Shown here piece after piece: positions 58,649 to 64,000 of a stretch of DNA of 64,000 bases. A model generated the notes under the pieces. That model had not been told where the DNA came from, ran no database searches, and saw only the letters and a program-made list of their open reading frames with translations. Both the position numbers and the translations under genes were made by a program. The DNA is from Gemmatimonadota bacterium (GTDB lineage Bacteria > Gemmatimonadota > Gemmatimonadetes > Longimicrobiales > Gaopeijiaceae). The number at the start of each line of letters is the position of its first letter. Within the stretch, counting starts at the first letter, position 1. The DNA lies in the NCBI GenBank assembly GCA_028875075.1, contig JAPPGF010000009.1:1-64000 (forward strand). Direction: 5' to 3'.

Positions 58649-59941
58649 CTATGGCGACCCAGGCGCTGTGCTCGCCTCAGCCGAGCGGGCCGTGCACGGC
58701 TCGGCTTCGGCGTTTTCGTCCGGGAAGACAATGCGCTGCACGAGCCCGCCCAGGCCGTCATCCTGCCACTGGATCTGGAGACGCACGAGCAACCGCTGGC
58801 TTCCCGCGTCCGGCTCCCCTAGCGGGGTCACTCCGAACGGGCCGAGCACGGTCTCGGTCGGTGTGGAAAACAGGTGGTTCCGGACGGCGGTCTCGTCGAT
58901 CCCCCCACCCGTGTCCACCGAAGCCCGCGCTGCCTCGGTGAGCAATTCGATGGCTCCGAACCCGGCCGCCGCCGTGTAGCCGGGCTCGAGGCCGTACTCG
59001 GCAACGTAGCGCTCGACGAACGTGGCGTTCGTCGCGAGCGGACCCGACGTGTTCAAGCCTGCGACCCAAGGGGCGTTTCCCAGCGCGCAGCGGGCCGGAC
59101 CGATGCCCACGCGGTCGGGGAAGTCGGGTTCGGCCGGCCCGGTGGTCCAGCTCGACAGCAACGGCTCGTACCCGGCCTCGGCTACAGCCCCCGTGAAGGC
59201 CACCGCATCCTCGGTGTAGCCGCCGCCCAAGAAGAGGTCGGCACCCACTTCTTGGGCCCGGGCCACTAGCCCGGCGGGGTCGGCACCCCCGACCGGAAAG
59301 CTCTCGTCCACGATGATCACGAGGCCGTGCTCGGTCGCAGCCTCGCGCACTCCCTCGGCCACCGAGACCGGGAACCTCGAGTCCTCGTGGGCCAGGGCCA
59401 CGGTCTCCGCACCCATTCGTGCCCCGACGACAACGGCACCCCGCATATGGTCGCGGGCGTTGTTCATCACCTGCACGCTCCACTGCCGGCTCTGACCCTC
59501 CCAGATCGAGGGCGAGGACGCGGTCGGCGTGACCAGCGGCCGCCTTGCCGCCTCCGTCACGGGCAGAACGGCACTCGTGATCGAACTCCCGTACGGGCCG
59601 ATCAGAAGGTCTATCGAGTCGGCGGACGCCAGCTCCAGGTAGATCTCCACCGCTCTCCCGGGATCACTGCGGTCGTCGTGCAGAACGAGGCGAACCTCCC
59701 TGTCGCCGATTCCACCCGTCTCGTTCAGCATCTTGACGGCGAGCTCAAGGCCCCTGGCCATGTTCAGCCCCTCGGTGCGCAGACCACCCGTGGCGCTTCG
59801 GGTGCCCGCAACGATGATGGGGTTCGCTTCAGCAGGTGGCGCATCCGCGTCCCGGCAGCCCGCGAGTGCCGCCAGCGCAGCCGCAAGAGTTCCCGCGACT
59901 ACGACGGGGTTCACGGTGTTGGCACGCGAGGTAGCGGGCAT
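58649..59941 (-). CDS. Lipoprotein receptor of the branched-chain amino acid / Peripla_BP_6 type
   Basis: A 430-residue receptor. Lipobox LAALAGC near residue 29 gives a membrane-anchored lipoprotein. The two-lobe fold follows: IIVAGTRSATGGLRTEGLNM, LAVKMLNETGGIGDREVRLV, LLIGPYGSSITSAVLPVTEA, PLVTPTASSPSIWEGQSR and AVVVGARMGAETVAL. It is the third solute receptor of the window and, again, has no permease. It follows dihydropyrimidinase on the same strand by 184 bases, so uracil, hydantoins or amides are candidate ligands; that is inference from context. Confidence 0.86.
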   Translation of the reverse strand: MPATSRANTVNPVVVAGTLAAALAALAGCRDADAPPAEANPIIVAGTRSATGGLRTEGLNMARGLELAVKMLNETGGIGDREVRLVLHDDRSDPGRAVEIYLELASADSIDLLIGPYGSSITSAVLPVTEAARRPLVTPTASSPSIWEGQSRQWSVQVMNNARDHMRGAVVVGARMGAETVALAHEDSRFPVSVAEGVREAATEHGLVIIVDESFPVGGADPAGLVARAQEVGADLFLGGGYTEDAVAFTGAVAEAGYEPLLSSWTTGPAEPDFPDRVGIGPARCALGNAPWVAGLNTSGPLATNATFVERYVAEYGLEPGYTAAAGFGAIELLTEAARASVDTGGGIDETAVRNHLFSTPTETVLGPFGVTPLGEPDAGSQRLLVRLQIQWQDDGLGGLVQRIVFPDENAEAEPCTARSAEASTAPGSP

Positions 59942-60125
59942 GGATCACTCCTCATTCAAGACCGACTTGTGCACCGCGCGGGCAAGGGGCCGTCGGGTGC
60001 CCCCAGCGGCCGGTGCACCTCCATAACCTGACTCAGCCGGGCAGGTTCGGGAACCGTTTCCGGGCCGCCCCGCCGCCGGGCCGCATCGTAGCGGAAGCGG
60101 GTCGCATTGGAAGGCCGCAACCGCT

Positions 60126-61559
60126 TCAGAAGTAGGGCTCCTGCCGAAGGGAAGCGGCCAGGGGCGCGTATGCGCCACCGTACGGCCCCCACCTGATGAA
60201 CTGACCGTCGCCCGGGCTGCCGACGTATTCGCCGTCGTCGACGACCACACGGCCCCTAGATAGCACGGTCTCCGTGTAGCCCCGGACCTGGAACCCCTCG
60301 TACGCGCTGTAGTCGACGTTCATGTGATGCGTCCGTGGATCGCTTCGGCTGATCGTCAGCTCCCGCTCCGGATCGAAGATCACGATGTCGGCGTCCGACC
60401 CGACCGCGATGGTTCCCTTGCGCGGGAACATCCCGAAGATCCGGGCGGGTGCCGCGGAGGTCAGCTCCACGAACCGGTTCAGATCGATCCGGCCCGCGTT
60501 GACCCCGTGGTGGTAGATCAGGCTCATCCGGTTCTCCACTCCCGGACCGCCGTTGGGAATACGGCTGAAGTCGTCGCGTCCCAGCTCCTTCTGGTCCCGC
60601 AGGCAGAAGGGGCAGTGATCGGTGGAGATGACTTCGAGGTGCCTGCTCCGGAGACCCCGCCATAGCTGCTCCTGGTTCCACTTCTCCCGCAGCGGCGGGG
60701 TCATCACGTACTTGGCGCCCTCGAAGCCCGGCTCGTCGTAGGCAGCGGCGTCCAGCAGCAGGTACTGCGGGCAGGTCTCGGCGTGTGCCATGACTCCCCG
60801 CTCCTGTGCCCGCCGCAGCTCGGTCAGGGCGTCGTGACAGCTCAGGTGGACGATGTAGACGGGCGCGCGGGCCACTTCTGCGATGGCGAGCGCACGGTGG
60901 GCCCCTTCCGCTTCGAGCCGAGTGGGCCGAGTCAGGGCATGATACTTGGGCCCCACGTGGCCTTCCGCGAGCGCGATCCTGATGAGCTCGTCGATCACGA
61001 CGCCGTTCTCGGCGTGCATGCAGACGAGAGTCCCGTCTTCCCCCGCCCTGCGCATGGCGCGGAAGATCGTCCCATCGTCGGAGAGCAGTGCACCGGGGTA
61101 GGCCATGAAGAGCTTGTAGCTCGTCACGCCTTCGTCCGCGAGCCGCCGCATCTCCGGCACGCGGTGGCCCGGCAGGTCCGTGATGATCATGTGGAACGCG
61201 TAGTCGATCGCCGCCCTGCCGGCCGCCTTGGCGTGCCAGGCGTCCAGCCCCTCGATGGTGGATGCGCCCCGGTCCTGGATCGCGAAGTCGATGATGCTCG
61301 TCGTGCCTCCGAAAGCGGCGGCCCGCGTGCCGGTCTCGAAGGTGTCGGACGACTCCGTCCCGCCGAACGGCATTTCCATGTGGGTGTGCGGATCGACGCC
61401 GCCGGGCAACACCAGCCGCCTCGCCGCGTCGATGATCCGGTCGGCGGGAAGCGTGAGATCGCGACCGATCACCGCCACCCTCTCGCCTTCGATGAAGACG
61501 TCGGCGCGGCAGTCGTCGGCGGCGGTCACGACACGCCCGTTCTTGATCAGTACGCTCAT
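60126..61559 (-). CDS. hydA: Dihydropyrimidinase (hydantoinase)
   Basis: A 477-residue cyclic amidohydrolase opening dihydrouracil to N-carbamoyl-beta-alanine, second step of reductive pyrimidine breakdown. Metal site H-x-H in GGVDPHTHMEMPFGG near 58-60, carbamylated Lys in TSYKLFMAYPG near 149, His in VYIVHLSCHDA and MAHAETCPQYL, and Asp in VISTDHCPF near 317. Length and motif spacing are normal. A relic of the first-step enzyme's small subunit lies divergently at 61898, so the pathway was once complete here. Confidence 0.92.
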   Translation of the reverse strand: MSVLIKNGRVVTAADDCRADVFIEGERVAVIGRDLTLPADRIIDAARRLVLPGGVDPHTHMEMPFGGTESSDTFETGTRAAAFGGTTSIIDFAIQDRGASTIEGLDAWHAKAAGRAAIDYAFHMIITDLPGHRVPEMRRLADEGVTSYKLFMAYPGALLSDDGTIFRAMRRAGEDGTLVCMHAENGVVIDELIRIALAEGHVGPKYHALTRPTRLEAEGAHRALAIAEVARAPVYIVHLSCHDALTELRRAQERGVMAHAETCPQYLLLDAAAYDEPGFEGAKYVMTPPLREKWNQEQLWRGLRSRHLEVISTDHCPFCLRDQKELGRDDFSRIPNGGPGVENRMSLIYHHGVNAGRIDLNRFVELTSAAPARIFGMFPRKGTIAVGSDADIVIFDPERELTISRSDPRTHHMNVDYSAYEGFQVRGYTETVLSRGRVVVDDGEYVGSPGDGQFIRWGPYGGAYAPLAASLRQEPYF

Positions 61560-61897
61560 GCGCGTTTCCGGATTCGGACCGAAGGTGGTTGAGTCCGGGA
61601 TCCCGTGGCGAAGGCCGGGCCGGCGGCGATCACCACGACCGGCTCCCGTTCATTTCCCGCCGCGCCTGCGTCCCTCCCGGCAACATTGCGACGCAGGCGG
61701 ATGGTGTGGAGCCTTGCTGATCCCCTGACGCGGGAGGCATCGAACGGGAGAGGCTAGCACCGCCGGGATCGATCTGGCAAAGAAGCGCTCCCGGATGCGG
61801 GGGACGAGCGCGGTACGGCGTCGGCTGCATCCTGACCGGATACGATTCCCGGCCTGGGTATGATTCTCGGAGGCAGCTATCGGGACGGAGGAGCTGC
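61560..61897. other. Divergent intergenic region of the pyrimidine genes
   Basis: No gene seen. It should hold the promoters of dihydropyrimidinase and of the former divergent dehydrogenase gene. Confidence 0.35.
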
Positions 61898-62113
61898 GTG
61901 GGCGATTCAGTTTCCACGCCAGGCGTCACCACGAGCCGCCTGGCGGCAGGAACCTGCGAGAAGAACTTCGCCGACCTCAGCCCGGCCTTCACCGGCCACG
62001 AGGCGGCCGTCGCCGCGGACCGGTGCTACTTCAGCAGATCGAGCGTGTCGACCGGGAACCGATCCCTCTTGACATGCATCCGAGGCTCCGAAACAAGTAA
62101 CTATTCGGTTTGA
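61898..62113 (+). pseudogene. Relic of the dihydropyrimidine dehydrogenase small subunit (PreT-like)
   Basis: From the ATG at 61898 the frame has TSRLAAGTCEKNFADLSPAF and TGHEAAVAADRCYF. This is the N-terminal signature of glutamate-synthase-small-subunit/PreT flavoproteins, normally 'NFADLHPPL..HEA..EADRCYFCYDAPC..ACPT'. Right after RCYF the iron-sulphur Cys segment is lost, and a different frame continues with LLQQIERVDREPIPL to a stop. PreT with PreA reduces uracil, the step before dihydropyrimidinase, so the neighbour makes sense. Confidence rests on one 35-residue match. Confidence 0.5.
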
Positions 62114-62297
62114 GTGAGCTGGACGAGATGATCGGGCACCGGGCCCGAACCAGCGCGTTTCGGCAGGCGGACCGAATCCGGCGGCCTTGGCTCTACAACC
62201 GGAGGGAGCCGTCGGCGTTGGAGACGCCTCCTCTCGAATCATGCGATGATGAAGGGGAGGGCCCGAAAGCCTAACCCGCAACCCAACGGGAGAAACC

Positions 62298-64000
62298 GTG
62301 AGAGCCCGACTGACAATACTCTTTTTTGCCCTCTCCGCTTGGATAGGCGCAACCGCTTCTGGTGTTGCCGCACAGGAGGTCACCCATCTTCTGGATGAGC
62401 TCACGGCGGCGGAGCACTGGGTGCTCTACGAGACGCTGGCGGCCCATCCCGACATCGCGGGCGACGCCGACTTCCTCTATGCGGGTCTGAACGAGCCTTC
62501 GAAGACCGAGGTCCGGGCCTGGCGCCCCGGCACGCCCTTCGGCCGCGAGGCCCGCGTGCACTTCGTGCAGGACCACATCGGCTACGAGGCAGTAGTGGAT
62601 CTCGTCGGGCGCACGGTCGTTGAGCTGCGTGAGGTGACCGATCGCCAGTACATGTTCTCGCCCTCCGACGATCGCGCGCTGTCCGACGTGAAGGAGCATC
62701 CGCTAATGCTCGCGGCCTTCGAGGCGCGGGGGATCACGGATCTCGAGAACGTGCGTTGCTGGATCGGATCGGATGCGTACTTCGATACGCCGGAGGAGCG
62801 GGGTCGCCGCCTGGGCCGGCTTCGGTGCATGAACCGGATCGGCCGCGTTTCTGGACTGGGCGTGCCGATCGCGAACCTCGTCGTCGTCGTGGATCGTCAG
62901 ACGGGCGAGATCCTGCAAGTCATAGACGAGGGTCCCATCGATGCCACGGTGCCCTCGATCGGCGAGCATCACGACGAGGCCGTGGGTCCGCCCCGAAAGG
63001 CTCTGCCCCCCATCACGGTTGCGCAGCCAGGGGGCCCTGGCTACGAACTCTCGGGCCATGAGGTCCGCTGGGAAGGCTGGGGATTCCACTTCCGGGTCGA
63101 CCAGCGGAGGGGGATCGTCCTGTCCCGCGTGGGACATCACGAGGGGGGTGAGTTTCGGTCGGTCCTCTACCAAGCCTCACTCTCCGAGCTCCTGGTGCCT
63201 TATCACGACCCCGAGGAGCCTTGGAACCACCAGGCTTTCTTCGATCTCGGGAGCTATCCCCACAGCTTCGGGGGCGTGGCCAGCTCGTTGGCGCCGGGTC
63301 GCGATTGTCCGGTCCGTGCGGAGTTCTTCGATACCTGGGTGATTCAGGCGGACGGATCGCCGAGGGAGCGCCAGCGGGTTGCCTGTCTGTTCGAGCGACT
63401 TCCCGACGAGCCCGCGTGGCGGCACACGCGTGACGGAGGCGTGGTGGAGAGCCGGGCCCGTCGTGACCTCGTGCTACGCATGATCATGGGCGCGGGGAAC
63501 TACGACTACCTCTTCGATTGGGTCTTCAGGCAGGACGGGACGATCCGAGTCAACCTGGCGGCGACCGGGATCGACCAGATGAAGGCCGTAGGCGCGAAGG
63601 ACGCGTACGAGGCGATGGCCGACAATGGGGGCGCCGACGACCGCTACGGCCGCTTTGTCGCGCCCCATCTCGTGGCCGTGAACCATAGCCATATCTTCAA
63701 CTTCCGCTTGGACTTCGATATCGAGGGAGTGGAAAACACCCTCGTCGTGGACCGGCTTGTAACGGAAATCCAGGACCAGGATAACCCGCGCCGAAGCGTC
63801 TGGCGTGTCGAGTCAGAGGTAGCGAGTCGGGAGAACGATGCGATGCGAACGGCTTCCCTGAACGCTCCCGAGTACTGGCGCGTTGTGAATCCGTCTCGAA
63901 TGGGTCCCACGGGGTACCCGCGCGGCTACATCGTGGAGGGGCATGGCATCATGTCGCTCCTGAGTCCCGATGACTACCTGCAACAGCGGGCTGGCTTTAC
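62298..64000 (+). CDS. Copper amine oxidase, cut off by the right edge
   Basis: The frame from the GTG at 62298 (GGGAG five bases before) is open to the window's end: at least 567 residues. A signal peptide (LTILFFALSAWIGATASGVA, then AQ) is followed by N-terminal domains and the catalytic domain: SGHEVRWEGWGFHFRVDQRR, base Asp in AFFDLGSYPHSFGG (about 316), the quinone-forming Tyr in MGAGNYDYLFDW (Tyr 402), and copper His-x-His in VAVNHSHIFNFRLDFDIEG (463, 465). The third copper His would be past the edge. These enzymes oxidise primary amines to aldehydes with release of NH3 and H2O2, here in the periplasm. Because it has no stop in the window it is easily overlooked. Confidence 0.9.
   Translation, partial: MRARLTILFFALSAWIGATASGVAAQEVTHLLDELTAAEHWVLYETLAAHPDIAGDADFLYAGLNEPSKTEVRAWRPGTPFGREARVHFVQDHIGYEAVVDLVGRTVVELREVTDRQYMFSPSDDRALSDVKEHPLMLAAFEARGITDLENVRCWIGSDAYFDTPEERGRRLGRLRCMNRIGRVSGLGVPIANLVVVVDRQTGEILQVIDEGPIDATVPSIGEHHDEAVGPPRKALPPITVAQPGGPGYELSGHEVRWEGWGFHFRVDQRRGIVLSRVGHHEGGEFRSVLYQASLSELLVPYHDPEEPWNHQAFFDLGSYPHSFGGVASSLAPGRDCPVRAEFFDTWVIQADGSPRERQRVACLFERLPDEPAWRHTRDGGVVESRARRDLVLRMIMGAGNYDYLFDWVFRQDGTIRVNLAATGIDQMKAVGAKDAYEAMADNGGADDRYGRFVAPHLVAVNHSHIFNFRLDFDIEGVENTLVVDRLVTEIQDQDNPRRSVWRVESEVASRENDAMRTASLNAPEYWRVVNPSRMGPTGYPRGYIVEGHGIMSLLSPDDYLQQRAGF

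Noticed and set aside
1-64000. CRISPR arrays, intact tRNA or rRNA genes, integrases and phage structural genes
   Set aside because: I looked for regular repeats, T-arms with matching acceptor stems, and the usual integrase and capsid motifs, and found none beyond the tRNA fragment at 57552-57593.

Overview
The window is a 64 kb piece of a high-GC bacterial chromosome. Secreted proteins with '...AxAQ' signal-peptide ends, a carboxypeptidase-regulatory/TonB receptor, many outer-membrane barrels and a CusCBA efflux system point to a Gram-negative. Overall style (M28 peptidase, secreted amidase and amidohydrolases, orphan substrate-binding lipoproteins, a one-chain hybrid kinase/response regulator) would fit Gemmatimonadota or a neighbouring phylum, possibly a host-associated marine lineage. 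That placement is inference; no rRNA or other phylogenetic marker is present.

Left part (1-17 kb) is accessory and defence-rich. It holds a RloC/PrrC-like zinc-hook ATPase (1320-3902) followed by relics of a DNA methyltransferase and a transposase, a class V aminotransferase, a small membrane/coiled-coil protein, and a minus-strand cluster: OLD-family ATPase-TOPRIM nuclease (split by a 9-A tract), a large Eco57I-like adenine methyltransferase, and a PLD-nuclease/SNF2-helicase fusion. The last two are spaced as an operon. A decayed fourth reading frame follows the helicase.

Middle part (17.7-34 kb) has sixA, amt, an M28 peptidase, a PDZ protein, then a second small defence patch (TIR-like DUF1863 protein, a small overlapping ORF, and a GmrSD-like DUF262/DUF1524 protein), a secreted SAM methyltransferase, a cusCBA-type metal efflux operon with a Met-rich adaptor tail, an isolated and noticeably AT-richer trpF, and a GIY-YIG/zinc-ribbon protein.

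Right part (34-64 kb) is mostly envelope and catabolic: a TonB receptor, three adjacent outer-membrane barrel genes (the second broken at a 7-G tract), an orphan receptor lipoprotein beside a GAF-PAS-kinase-receiver-winged-helix protein, small proteins, a second solute receptor, a secreted amidase, an alpha/beta hydrolase, an MFS exporter with a methyltransferase, an amidohydrolase, a Cys/Met-metabolism PLP enzyme with a threonine-dehydratase relic, a cold-shock gene with a structured leader, a Sel1 relic and a tRNA 3' fragment, a barrel protein, a solute receptor, dihydropyrimidinase with a relic of the dihydropyrimidine-dehydrogenase small subunit, and a copper amine oxidase that runs off the right edge.

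Two themes stand out. Defence genes occur in at least three separate places, and the gaps between intact genes are full of short gene relics (methyltransferase, two transposases, LuxR, dehydratase, Sel1, PreT). Several otherwise good genes break at homopolymers, so some disruption may be sequencing error rather than decay.
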